Assembly (NCBI GenBank): GCA_016081115.2
Contig: JABTTQ020002175.1
Location: 124,001-188,000 of the forward strand
Origin: Rehmannia glutinosa
Lineage: Eukaryota; Streptophyta; Magnoliopsida; Lamiales; Orobanchaceae
DNA: 64,000 nucleotides
Direction: 5' to 3'
Below are positions 34,900-45,858 of this stretch, piece by piece (within the stretch, counting starts at the first letter, position 1; each line of letters starts with the position of its first letter). Made by a program: the position numbers and the translations under genes. The notes beneath the pieces are model-generated. The model ran no database searches, had not been told where the DNA came from, and worked only from the letters and a program-made list of their open reading frames with translations.

Positions 34900-36471
34900 T
34901 GTAGGTCCCAAGGGGTGTAAGTAAGGTTTAGAAGGGGGGGTTGAATAAACCTTACCAACTTTTTGATTTTAGTTCTTTAAAAATCTTACAGAGTTAATAC
35001 ACAGCTAAGTCCTTGAGGGACAGCTAAGTTAGTTAATCAGCAGAGTTAGCCACTCAACAGACTCGTTAGAGCTGTTGATAGAATAACTCAGCTATTTAGA
35101 CTAAACCTTAACTTGACTGTGATGAGTTTTTCAGCGGAAGACTTAACACCCTTGAATTTGATTTAACTTTGTTTTAACACTTGATTTTAGCACTTTGTTA
35201 TTTTATCAGTTGGATAGCAAATTATCAGCAGATATAGAATATGTGTGCATGAATGTAAATATGCTGAAATGTAAATGACACAAGTAAATGTTATAGAGGT
35301 TCAAAGATGGGGTAATTCTTCTACTCCTCTCTTCTCCAACTCCTGGAGGAAGCCACTAAGTAATGATCGAGTACAAAGTGGTTATCGCCCAGAGACAAGT
35401 CTTGATCACGCGGTGACTTGCTCCTTGGACTCGCCCCGAGATGCCTTGGTCACACGGTGGCTTCTCGTCCGACTCGGCCTTCTTCACGGGGCAATCGCTT
35501 GCTACTTCAACTTACTTTCTCAAGCTTCTTGGATTTGATCACGAAGCCCTCCAATAACTTGAGATTGGTTCGACCTTGAACCTTCCTACAATCCTCCTTG
35601 GAAAGTAGACCCCTTTTGATTCTTCAAAAGTTTCATATTCAACAGTTTGAAGTTGTCTTTCCTTCACAGCTTTGTGTTGGATTGATTTCCTTCGAGATTT
35701 AGGCTTGAGGATTTTGCTTGAATAACTTGAGAATATTCTACAGGTTACAGTTTGAATGTTGCTTGTTATCTCAGGTGTGCAAGGTAACCTTTTCTCAAAG
35801 TAATTCCTCAGTCTTTTATGGTGAACTTTCAAAAATCTGCCCGTTGAAGAGATAAGCTGATTTTCAAAAGTCACTTGTGTTTGTTGGCTTGTCTTGTTGC
35901 AGTCCTTGATATTGACATTTCCTCGTATTTAATGTCTTGCAGCATTGCAGCGTTTCTGACACTTGGTGCAGTGCTTCCCATTGGTTTGTTCCTTTTGCAC
36001 ACAATCGAACTAACACTTTATCTCCGACAACTTTAACAGGTTACTATTCGAGTAACATTCTTGACTTTTATCAACGGATCTCGCTCAGCTTGTCTTGACT
36101 TGATCCGCAGCTTCTTTCATTCCCAGGTGACTTTGAAGTTAGCTTCCAATTAATGGATGACTCATCTGTCACTTCAACTTGAGACTTGGCTTATTGAGTT
36201 GACTTGACTGACTCTTCATACAGCTGATTTACAGCCGATACTCCTTCAGCCGAGTTCTTGACATCTCTTCCTTGCCACACTCAGCTGCTACACATTGGAG
36301 TCTTCATTCTAGTCTTTAGTTGACTTCTTGTATATCCAGGTATAGCTGACTTCACTCAGCTCATACAACCCTATCTATTAGAATAAAAATTACAAGGAAA
36401 ATGGGGTGCCAACTTTCTAGTCTAAGTTTTACATGGCATTCATCAAAATCTAAAAAATAAATTTCCCAACA
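34900..36471 (-). repeat. SIRE 5' LTR (B)
   Basis: Runs TGTAGGTCCCAAGGGGTG to AATTTCCCAACA, 1572 bp. Almost the same length and sequence as the solo LTR at 15278-16850. The repeated segments CTTTTGATTCTTCAAAAGTTTC and GACTTTTATCAACGGATCTCG are shared. Confidence 0.93.
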
Positions 36472-36583
36472 CCCTTGGCCATCATGATGTCTCTGCTCAA
36501 TCATCTCACTTGGCTCGCAGAGGGCTTCTTGCACTTTAGTAACCTTAATTTCTTCAAGCTCTTTTTCTCCTGCTTAAGATAAC
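36472..36583 (-). other. 112 bp sequence between SIRE and Athila LTRs
   Basis: On the minus strand it reads as a Lys/Glu-rich frame (KELEEIKVTKVQEALCEPSE), so it may be a scrap of the host site or of an older element's coding region. Not identified. Confidence 0.3.
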
Positions 36584-38057
36584 TGATACGTGTAAAATAT
36601 ATGTGCATTTAGGGGCTTATTTTGGTACATATTTGATACATTTACATGTATATTTAGTGTGTTTTAGTTGGTTCCTTTGTTAGGCGTGATACTACTTATT
36701 CTTGTGATTTTGACAAGAAACAGAGCTTTATTTGCAAATATATCAATAAGACGGCCTAGACAAGAATGCCGAATGCGAAGAGACGATCAAATACGTGAAG
36801 AAAACAACAAGGAATAGAAAACATGGTCCACCCGTGTATTATTACACGGTCGTGTATTTTGCACCTGTTTGACTTTACATGTTCATGCGACTTGTTCGAG
36901 GGAAGAATTTCAGAGATGGAATACACGACCTGATCATGTAATAATACACAATTGTGTACTTTTATCCAAACCAAAATAGAGGCTGAATCTGCCCGTGTAT
37001 TTTTACACGGCTGTGTATTTTGTTCGTCGGTTGATTTTGTTTTCTAATTTTGTTGGAACTCTACCAAGATCTCTCAAAGCATCTATAAAAGGAAGATCAA
37101 TCCCTAAGCTAAAGACACATGATCTTAGATGATACGGAATTAGAGAGGGAAAAGCACAATTACTCACATCAAAGAGAGAAAAACACATTACAACGAAGAA
37201 CGACGCAAGACCTTTCACATCTACGAAGGCCCAAGAGTTCAAGACTTTGAAGAAGGATCCATCCTGACAAGAAGGGTTCTATCATCATGGTTTAGATTTT
37301 TTGTTCTGTACTTAATTCGTTGTCAACTATTTGATTTCAAGTTTGTGTATGAATTTATTTTCAAATATATTAGGCTAAACTTCTTGATCCTAGGGCATGA
37401 TCAAAACTGTGGATTCATGTTAATTTTAATTTGATTGTTTCTTTTTAATTAGTTTCTTGTGTTCCATTTATGAATTCGAGTGCTTGTCTCTTGTAAATTA
37501 TCAGATCAATAATTTGCATGTTGAGATCTAACTTACGAAAAACAAATTCATAATATAAACGGGGATTGAGTTGAGAGACTTATAACTGTTTGTGGGGGTT
37601 TACCTCAATTCTAAGAGTTTTTGGGAGTTGATATTAATTGTTGAGTAGGGATAACTGCAATTCTTATTAATCAACGGTTTATGTGCCACTCGGGAGAGAG
37701 AATTGAACTACATTAGGAATTGAATCCTTAGATACAAAGAAACTAGTTTTGATGAAACATTAATTGGAATTAAGATTAATGAAGCATGTTGAGATTATGG
37801 TCCTAAGGTTGCTTTCGTATTTGTTGAAATCTTGTGAAGTTTGTGTTTTTAACAATTTTTAGATATTTTTACGTGATAAATTCAGTTTAGTCGAGATATA
37901 CAATATCTTGATTTTCGGTAGCTTCAATAAAATTAGAGTACGAGATTACTGTACTTTATGAGTTTCATATTCAATTCCTTAGGAATACGACCTTGTTCGC
38001 TGCTATCTGCTAGCTACTCCTTACACTTGCGGTATAGTGAAAAAAATTTCATGATCA
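36584..38057 (+). repeat. Athila 5' LTR
   Basis: Begins TGATACGTGTAAAATATATG and ends TTTCATGATCA, 1474 bp. It resembles the minus-strand LTR at 59206-60727 at both ends (GGCGTGATACTNNN near the start, CACTTGCGGT near the end). It contains perfect hairpins CCGTGTA-TTAT-TACACGG (36832-36849) and CCGTGTA-TTTT-TACACGG (36993-37010). Confidence 0.85.
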
Positions 38058-38063
38058 AGTTTT

Positions 38064-38081
38064 TTGTGCCGTTGTCGGGGA
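38064..38081 (+). other. Primer binding site, Asp tRNA type (mutated)
   Basis: TTGTGCCGTTGTCGGGGA differs at a few positions from the TGGCGCCGTTGCCGGGGA site used by Athila elements. The differences are mostly C-to-T type, consistent with decay of methylated cytosines. Confidence 0.8.
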
Positions 38082-38183
38082 TTGAAAGATTCTACATAAA
38101 TATAGTAATAAGTAGTTCATCTTAATTGAAGTATTGTTTTTTTTCTTTTTTTGACATTGTTTTTGTTAACGTGCAGGTAGTGC

Positions 38184-39691
38184 ATGATCACACATTCCAG
38201 ATCTGTTGAACCGACATCCATTAACTTAGAGATCAAAAAGACAACAAAACATTTAAGGAGAAGATCGAAAGCGATGGCAGAAGGAAACAATAGGGATGGT
38301 GTGAACAACAGAAACAACGAGGAGTGTTCGTTAGCACCACCAGGTGCTAATAGACATAATCTGATAGAGGAGAGGCCCGTGCGAAGGGCAGTAAGGGATT
38401 ACTTCCAACCGAAAGTTAATTAGAGATATGGGAGAGTGGCCCATCTGCCGATTAGCGCTAATAATTTTGAACTAAAACCTGCATTGATCCAGATGGTGTC
38501 ACAAAACTAGTTTTTAGGGAAAAGTGTAGAGGATCAAATGCACATCTGGCGCAATTTTTAGAAATCTGTGATACGGTAAAGATGAATGGTGTTTCTGAGG
38601 ATATCATTTGATGCCATGTTTTCCCCTTTTCTCTGCGCGATAACGCTAAGGGATGGTTAACTTCATTGACACCACCCGCAATAGATTGGGCAAAACTGAG
38701 TCAATAATTTATAGCTAAGTACTTTTCCTCGAGTAAGACACTGCAGTTAAAAAGCAAAATCGCACAGTGTACACAGTTAGATGGAGAGTCGTTATATGAG
38801 GCATGAGACATGTTTAGGGAGTTGTTGAGAATGTGTCCTCAACATGGATACCCCGACTACCAATAAGACAATATTTCTATAATGGTTTAAGTGGAAACAT
38901 GAGAACTATTATAGATATTGCATCTGGGGGTGCAATACTAGGGAAGTATACGAATGATGCACTAGAATTACTTGAGGAGATGGCAAATAACAATTACCAG
39001 TGGCCATCTGGGAGATCCAATGTCAAACATGTGGCAGAGGTCCAGGATGAGCATAAGATTGCCATGATCACCGAGCAAGTATCCATGTTGAATATGAAAC
39101 TGAATGTGATATAGCAAACGACTCCGAGAGATACTGCAGTTGTTGAGGAATAAGCAAATTTTGTGGGACAAAGAAACTTCAACAACAACTTTAGAAATAA
39201 TCACACACCCACACATTATCATCCGGGGCTGTGAAACTATAAGAAATTTTCTTATGCTAATAATAGAAATGTTTTGCAGCCTTCTTCAGGGTTTTAATGT
39301 GGGAAATCAAGGTCGGGCGGAGTCGAGTGAAAAAAAAATGTGAGTAGAAGTAATGTTAGCTTCATTTATCGGAGAGATAAGAGCTAGATTGAATAAAGAA
39401 GAGACTAAGATAGACAGAATAGAGGAACATATTGCTCAACTGAACACGAACGTAAATGAATGGTTGAAGTCTATGGAGACGCAAATGGCCCAAATCGCTA
39501 CAGCAGTGGGAGGCCAACATCGAAAGGGCAAATTCCCAAGCGATACGGAACATAACCCACGGGAACAATGCAATGCCATTCATCTGAGGAGTGGTGTTGA
39601 ATATGAGAGCCCAAGATATCAACTGAGACAGTGCGGAAAGAAAGAGATGAGTAGCCTACAAGTACTTTTGTCCTCGAAGGGTCAAAGATAG
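38184..39691 (+). pseudogene. Athila gag (broken)
   Basis: Capsid protein gene. Pieces: 38184-38423 (N-terminus, with RPVRRAVRDYFQP), then interrupted core sequence at about 38530-38830 matching LAQFLEICDTVKMNGV and DNAKGW contexts, 38833-39114 (GNMRTIIDIASGGA.., NNNYQWPSGRSNVKHVAEVQ) and 39353-39691 (EEHIAQLNTNVNEWLKSMET.., HNPREQCNAIHLRSG). Stops at 38421, around 38607 and 38804, plus frameshifts, break it. No zinc knuckle was seen, which is normal for Athila gag. Confidence 0.82.
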
Positions 39692-40560
39692 ATGTTCTAA
39701 TAGGAAACCTTAATGGGTCTCAAGGTATGTTTTTTCGAAGTTACTAGCGATGACATACTTGAATATGCGGTACCAAAGAAATGAGCTTGGACAAAGGCAC
39801 TAGACCGTATGGTTTCACATGGACAGGCTGTGCAATTTGATTCTGAAGACAACATGGTGCATGCACGCGGGCGTGTGAATTCACACGACCTGATTGTGCA
39901 AACCACTCTCTCACATACAGATTTGATGGACGAACTCCTTTGCTTCACCAGAATGTAAACCTCTTTCGAACTACTTTCGATATGAATTCCAGGGCACAAG
40001 CGAGACCTATCCAAAGGCGGAGGAACTAGTGTTTCCCACTGAAGATGCAAAACTGTATGAACACTTTGACGATTTTAGAGTGAAAGTATTGGAACTAATA
40101 AAAAGAATGGAGCAATGGAAAAGTGGGCAAGGCCACTATCCTGCACCACAGTGATCTACGTAAGTACTTATCGTGCATTCCTTTTTTTTGATAACTTCAT
40201 TATGTGTTTGGGACGAAACATGATTTAAGTTTTGTGGAGGGAGGTATTCAAGAGTGCGTGATATAGCATTGTGGCATGTTTGCATTGCATTTAGGTTGCA
40301 TGTAGAAGTATATAGAAATTGCATAATTTTTTTTAATTTTTGTTTTTTTGGGCATGTTTATCACTTTAGCAGGTTTATAGCTTTTATGGATTTAGATTCA
40401 GAAGTACGAATTAGTATAGAAAGCCTGTGTAGGATTTACTACGAATACTTGATTTCTTGAAAAGAAATACTTGGTGAATATGTCATAAATTTTTGAAAAT
40501 ATGTCTATTGCTTGTTTGGTAATTGAGAAAATTGGGTATTTAAGCATGTTGCGAAAAATA
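39692..40560 (+). other. Athila remnants after gag, no gene
   Basis: 39692-40140 holds degenerate coding scraps and a perfect 16 bp palindrome CGTGTGAATTCACACG at 39872-39887. 40160-40330 resembles the non-coding stretch that follows Athila pol, with TTTGCATTGCATTTAGGTTG. Pol is missing. The join with the Tat element lies somewhere in 40400-40595. Confidence 0.55.
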
Positions 40561-40595
40561 AGCCTTTGAGCATTTTAACTTGCCACAACACACGA

Positions 40596-41800
40596 GGATG
40601 CAGACCCGATCTCAAGTGCCCAGATCCGGATCCCAAGCTACTAGCTATGGAGTTAGAGACCAAAAAGAGGAACAGACACCCTGTGAGGAGGGGCCAGCCT
40701 TCCTCCTCTTGGAGGAGTGCCACCCTCGTAGCAGTAAGTAAGAGGTGCACTGCCCCCTCCTCCTAGGGGGCCCCACCCCCGGAAGAGGTTCGCTTGGCCC
40801 TCCATGCCCTGCTGGATGAAGTTGCTCAGAATACTCTAAGGCATCAAACTGTGGCCGGAGCCGCTGGGAGACCGCCCCGGGCTCCACCCACCACTAAAGA
40901 CCCTGATTTGGAAGGTTAGGGAGGAAGAGATGAAGAATGCAGCGAGAATCATGAATAGCCGCCACGAGCTAAAGAGTCTCAACTTGTACAACCCAGCCAT
41001 GCCAACTCACGGGTTATCGCCCTGATGAAGATGAGTCCATTGGCCCCTGCCATCATGACCGAGCCATTACCCCTTGGTATCAAAACCTCCAACTTACCAG
41101 AATATGATGGAACTGGTGATCCCCAAGAGCACTTAGGAAAATTCTATGCAAAAGTGGATCTCTACGACATGACAGACGCCTCCTATTACAAGCTGTTCCA
41201 CACCACTTTGACCAAGTGAGCGCTAACTTGGTCCAACCAGTTCCCAGTGGGATCAATCTCTAGGCTGGACAAACTTACTGAAGCCTTCATCCAACAGTTC
41301 TCCATCAGCCAAAAGTGTCCCAAGACCATCGCTCACCTCTTTTAGGTGAGGCAGAAGGAAGGGGAAACGCTCCGAAATTCATGAAGTGGTTTGTGGAAAC
41401 AGTCAATGAAAATTGCCAATGTCTAACACGAGACTTTAGCCTGAATCTTACAGCAAAACCTCCGTCAAGGGCTATTGAATGAGCCTTTGGCCAGGAATCC
41501 TCCCTACACTCTGGAGGAGATGTTGGGCTGAGTAGAGAAGCACATCCTGGTGTAGGGGTCCACCACATTGGAGCACTGCACTAAGCGTAAGTCTTGGAAG
41601 ATGATAGGAACCAATCCCAGAGGAGTCAAAGGAAGGAATATGGGCCAAACTTCACCCCACTTAATGAACCATTGGCAGAAGTATTGATAGCCACCCAAAA
41701 AAAGGGGATCATTGACCCACCTCAACCATTGAAGAATAACCCTGCAAGAGCATGCTCCAATCTATACTGCCGCTACCATAAGGATAAGGGACACACTGCA
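40596..41800 (+). pseudogene. Tat element 1 gag (broken)
   Basis: Encodes the capsid polyprotein. It starts near 40599 with MQTRSQVPRSGSQATSYG. The conserved core at 41025-41219 has PLPLGIKTSNLPEYDGTGDP and HLGKFYAKVDLYDMTDASYY. Then come LDKLTEAFIQQFSISQKCPK at 41268-41327 and TLEEMLG near 41511. 41594-41911 has NFTPLNEPLAEVLIATQKKG and CRYHKDKGHTADDCYILKDY, the Tat-type His/Cys box in place of a standard knuckle. Several TAG/TGA stops (e.g. 41217) and frameshifts interrupt it. Confidence 0.82.
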
Positions 41801-42600
41801 GATGATTGTTACATACTGAAGGATTATGCAGATCAGAGTAGATTTTGCTGTGACCCGAGGCCACGCGAAGAAGAACTTTCACGGGGATCAGTGTTACTTG
41901 GATCCCTATAGAGATGAAAAACGTGATACTCACATAGCTGGAGTCATCCATGTGATGTCCGGAGGTCTAGAAGTGAAGGATACCCAGAGCGCCCTTCGGG
42001 AATGTAGTAAGGAGCGAAGAGACTCCCTGACCAAACCCTCTCCAAGAGAAGAATTGTGGAATTGTCTCAGACCAAGAGCATGCCCAACACATTTGGTACT
42101 CAATATTACATCCCAAAAAACCAGGCCAACCCGACGCTTTTGTCATCTCTGTCATGTTAGCCAACTTTGTGGTTTGAAGGGTCTTGGTAGACACCATCAT
42201 CGCTGTGGATGTTATATTCCGGGAGGCATTTGATAAGATGAAGATACCTGGCACAGGTCATCCCAGTTTCTACACCCCTGATTGGCTTTACATGAGAAAT
42301 ATTCAAGTCCACTGGTGAGATTAACTTACCACTTGCATTGGGGATGGACTCCCCACACCGTGTCACGAAGATGGTCCACTTCCTCATTGTGGATGATCAC
42401 TTTCCCTACAACATGATCTTGGGAAGGCCCAACCTAAATCGATTCCAAGCTATCCCCTCTACGGTTCACCTCAAGCTAAAGTTCCTCATAGAGTTTTGAG
42501 TGGGTGGGACTATTGGAGATATCACGACTGCTCGGTAATATTATGACCCCACGCTAAAGATGAGCAAGCTCCCCCGACCAGATAGTGAGAGTGCCAAACT
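41801..42600 (+). pseudogene. Tat element 1 protease (broken)
   Basis: After the His/Cys box the frame changes. Around 42185-42250 the plus strand encodes VDTIIAVDVIFREAFDKMKI: the catalytic Asp is followed by T-I, not the D-T-G triad. Around 42370-42500 is a MILGRPNLNRFQAIPSTVHL-like context, the C-terminal flap of Tat proteases. Stops and shifts are frequent. Reverse transcriptase should follow but does not. Confidence 0.7.
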
Positions 42601-42878
42601 GCCTTAGGAGCCGCGGGCCTCGCTAGCTCCCACAAATACCAGTTCTCCCCCGCTCTCTAACAGTTCTCATATTTTTTTATCTATTTTCAGTTTATTTCTG
42701 CCCCAGAGGCATTAAACATTATTGTTTATGTATTCATTTTATGTCCATCCCCAGGTGTAAAAATCTGTTGCTTTATCAATAATGAATGAATTATGTCACT
42801 TTTCTAAAATGTATACTTGCATGAAGTTAATTGCTGAATACGGCTACAATCCATGATTACTTAGGCGTTCTCCTTAAG
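42601..42878 (+). other. Tat element 1 post-pol non-coding segment
   Basis: Starts with TTTTTTTATCTATTTTCAGT-like T-rich sequence and lacks coding signal. It joins protease directly to the minisatellite, so the deletion of RT to integrase lies at about 42600-42680. Confidence 0.5.
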
Positions 42879-43378
42879 AAACCTCCTCCGGTGCTCCCAG
42901 AAAGGAAGGGCACCCTCACGGGGGAAGGGGGTCCTCGTAAACTAAACCTCCTCCAGTGCTCCCAGAGGGGAGGGGCTCCCTCACGAGGGGTCATCGTAAA
43001 TTACACCTCCGTCAGTGTCCCCAGAGAAGAGGGGTTCTCTCACGGGGCGTCCTCATAAATTAAACATCCTCTGGTGCTCCCGGAGGGGAGGGGCTCCCTC
43101 ACGGGGGGTCCTCATAAATTAAACCTCTTTGGCGCTCCTAGAGAGGAGTAGCTCCTTCAAGGGGGAGTCCTTGTAAATTAAACCTCATTCGGCACTCCTG
43201 GAGAGGATGGGTCCCTCACAGTGGGGAGAAGGGGTCCTCGTAGATTTAAACACTTCCGGAGCTCGCCCGAGGGGAGGGGCTCCCTCATGTGGGGATCCTC
43301 ATAAATTAAACCTCCTCCTATGCTCTCGTAGGGGAAGGGCTCCTTCACAGAAGGAGGGTCCTCGTAAACTTCCCCTCC
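42879..43378 (+). repeat. 62 bp minisatellite, 8 copies, GC-rich
   Basis: Units begin AAACCTCCTCCGGTGCTCCC, continue with AGAGGGGAGGGGCTCCCTCACGG-like sequence and end GGTCCTCGTAAATT. Copies start near 42879, 42942, 43000, 43062, 43121, 43181, 43247 and 43308. Divergence between copies is high (roughly 15-25 percent by eye). It sits in the 3' untranslated region of Tat element 1. Confidence 0.92.
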
Positions 43379-43919
43379 TCACAAACATACACCGCATAAA
43401 TGTGCAACAAAAAAAAAACAAAAATGTTAACACATACGTGGAAGGATTTAATAGAAAGTGAAAGGGATGATAGAAACAAGAACTCTAGAAAGGGACTCCC
43501 TGAGCTCCTGAAGGGTGCCCCCTCCAGGCAATGGGAAGGCGCCCCTTCAGCTCATGAAGGGCGCCCCTCTCTGGGCTGCAAAAGGGCGCCCCCTAATCTC
43601 CATACAAGCATCTTCCGCCATTCCGGAAAAAACCAAAGCTTCCTCCCAAAGAGAAGGATATATCTCTACATAAAACGCGAACAAGTCCCCACGCACAAGG
43701 AATCGTATGCAAATACCACAAATAAAGTGCAAACGTGCATAAGGAAAAACATGAACATAAGCATAACCGCAAAGTGATAGAGCAACATCTGGCCCCTGGG
43801 GGGCAATGAAACATCTCAAAAAAATAACAAGAAAAATATCCAAGTGCAGAAAGTGAGCCCCAAATCGGTGGACTAAAAACAAAGGCCATCCACGATAAAC
43901 AGACTATCACTAATCAAAC
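43379..43919 (+). other. Spacer with GGGCGCCCC palindromic repeats
   Basis: No gene. 43490-43600 contains four or more copies of AAGGGCGCCCC-like words around GGCGCC palindromes (43519, 43547, 43559, 43586), spaced 20-30 bp. Confidence 0.6.
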
Positions 43920-45540
43920 ATGGGGGGCTCCATCCTCCTCTGCAACATCGAAACTTTCGGTCTCACCATCATCACTATCGATTGCCAAATTGGCACATTC
44001 GAGAAGATCCTACAAAGCCTCGATCTCTCACTCCTCCTCCTCATCGGAAACTCCACAATCCAAGATACTTACCACTCGCGGGAGACATTCCCATTCTATC
44101 CTAGCACCTTTTGGCAATGACGAACCGCCCTATCAAAGTAGGTGGAAGACTCCCTCAATAACCCCAAGTGATAGTTCAAGGAAGCCTTGTAAGCCTCCAC
44201 CAAGCCAGACCTCTCCCTAGCCAACAACTGGGCGCCGGAAAAAGACTAAAGAAATACCTCGCCCGTCTTCACTTCATGCTCAAGTTGAGCCTTCATCCAA
44301 TCATACTTCTAAGACAAGTCAGACATCTTGCCCTCGTGCCGATGGGTGCCCTCTTCGAAGCTTTTCACCTCATTATGAAAATGGCAGCTCTCCGCCTCCA
44401 CCACCTCGCCTCAATGGCTCGACGCCACTGCAAGGTTCAAGACCTACATCAAATTTTGCATAAGTCCTAATGAATGAAAGGAAGCAAGAATGAAGTGTGA
44501 AACCTAAACTAATCACAAAGCTTACCCGAACGTCTCCACAAAGATATGTCTCCATGTCCTTGTAGGACAATGATCCAAGGCGGGACTGATCATTAGCTGA
44601 CAATGCTCCCTTCGTACTAGTATACCCCATGCCTGAATCTGTAAAGTCCCAATGGGACTGAATCCCCTCATGGGCCAATGATCCAGAAAGTAGCATCGCC
44701 AGGCTCTGTCCTCGGCCTCTTCCTCCAAAAGAGCTGGGAGGAGGACAGGAAGCAGAAGCAACATCAACGCGGTCCCAAGACGAGAACCAGAATACAGGTT
44801 GTCGTCTAACCGATGAGGGCGCCACCCACGCTTGCCATCTACCTGTGACAGGGCACTCGAGCTCCCGGTAGCAGCAGACATTCCATTTGCCTTCTCTTTC
44901 TCTTTTTTCTTGAAGGCCATCAACTTTACAATGTTGTGACTCTCCTCTCCTCAGGAGAAAACAAGACATGATTTAAGAAAGCAAAAAACAGTTAAGTACG
45001 CGAACAAAGATAAATAGTAAAGCAAGAAAGTAAATACTCCAGCGTACCCAAAAATTCTCGAACATCCAAAAGACTCTTAAACGACCCATTCGAACTATAG
45101 ATCTTCGACATCTCTTTATGTGAAACAACAGTACCACATGCCGACTTGGCCTCTGAAACCCACTCACGGGAAGCTCACAACCATTATCCCTCATAAAAGA
45201 AGAAATCATCCTTCCACAGTCCACTAGCCTTCCACAGTCCACTAGGAGAAGGAAACCCCGTGAGGAACTTGCACTGGCAGTGAGGAATGAAATGAAGAAA
45301 AGTATCTCCTAAAGACTTCTTAACATGGAAAAGAGAATGGAATCCATCTACAGTAACTTGTAGATCCAACTTCCACATATCATAATCATATCCGCGTGTG
45401 CACATATAAGCCTGGGGAACCATCTGTCCAACAAATGCCCCTACCGATCTAAGGATCACCACGAGAAAATTATCCGGAGGAATGGTAAAGCCAACAGAGA
45501 AACTACACAAATACACCTTAATAAAGCCCTCGAGCGAATG
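43920..45540 (-). pseudogene. Tat element 1 antisense ORF (aORF)
   Basis: Minus-strand gene facing against gag-pol. 45184-45516 starts MYLCSFSVGFTIPPDNFLVV and includes FVGQMVPQAYMCTRGYDYDM, resembling the 'putative gypsy type transposon' domain common in plant annotations. 44973-45242 continues it; 44373-44969 and 44522-44923 cover a charged middle part; beyond ~44400 come coiled-coil scraps down to ~43950. Candidate minus-strand introns lie at about 44953-45047 and 44467-44525 (GTAAGC..TTAG). An 18 bp perfect tandem duplication at 45210-45245 repeats six residues in frame. Function unknown; it is homologous in layout to the plus-strand ORF at 47752-50399. Confidence 0.6.
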
Positions 45541-45858
45541 AATGGGCTCTCCTCTCTCTTCTCACTATTTAAGTCATCCCACTCCTTAATCCAACTCTCC
45601 ATGGACATCCTTCTCAACTCTCAAGAAAATTTCACTAAGTGTTCTACTAAGCAAGAAGATTCAAAATCGAAGAAGAGTAGAGAGAAAAATATTACCTTTA
45701 GGAGACAAGGTCAAAGCTCTCTTCCCGAGCTTGTCTTGTGTAAGAATGACCGAGGAATCTCAAGACATGATAAGATAAGGAATAAGACAAGCCAAACACG
45801 ATATCAATTTAGATCCTGCACTGCTCCATATTTCCGCAGCACCGGAGTTGGGGTATTA
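45541..45858 (+). other. Tat element 1 segment before the 3' LTR
   Basis: Non-coding. It contains purine-rich GGAGTTGGGGTATTA (about 45844-45858) next to the LTR, a poor but plausible polypurine tract. If the antisense ORF is expressed, its promoter should lie here or in the LTR. Confidence 0.5.

Larger units (their letters stand above)
24181..36471 (-). mobile_element. SIRE-type Ty1-copia element with env-like ORF
   Basis: Minus-strand order from the right: LTR (34900-36471), Met-tRNA primer site, gag, protease, integrase, RT, RNase H, a long spacer, an env-like third ORF, polypurine tract, LTR remnant. Length (~12 kb), domain order and the third ORF fit the SIRE/Maximus group of plant copia elements. 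Integrase is intact over 324 codons, but gag, RT, RNase H and the third ORF are broken. The two LTRs are of different subfamilies, suggesting a recombinant. Confidence 0.85.
36584..40560 (+). mobile_element. Ty3-gypsy Athila-type element, pol deleted
   Basis: A plus-strand LTR (36584-38057) is followed by an Asp-tRNA-type primer site and a gag whose motifs (AHLAQFLEICDTVKMNGV and NPREQCNAIHLRSG) are characteristic of Athila. After gag, about 450 bp of remnants lead into a downstream segment (TGGGACGAAACATGATTTAAG) like that which follows pol in Athila. Protease, RT, RNase H, integrase and the 3' LTR are absent. The right end is replaced by a Tat element. Confidence 0.8.

Noticed and set aside
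42879..43378. Regularly spaced repeats that could suggest a CRISPR array
   Set aside because: The repeats are contiguous, 60-odd bp, strongly diverged, without unique spacers, and lie inside a plant retrotransposon.
44373..44969. 198-codon frame as a separate host gene
   Set aside because: It overlaps candidate introns and frames of the Tat antisense ORF and contains long composition-biased stretches without domains.
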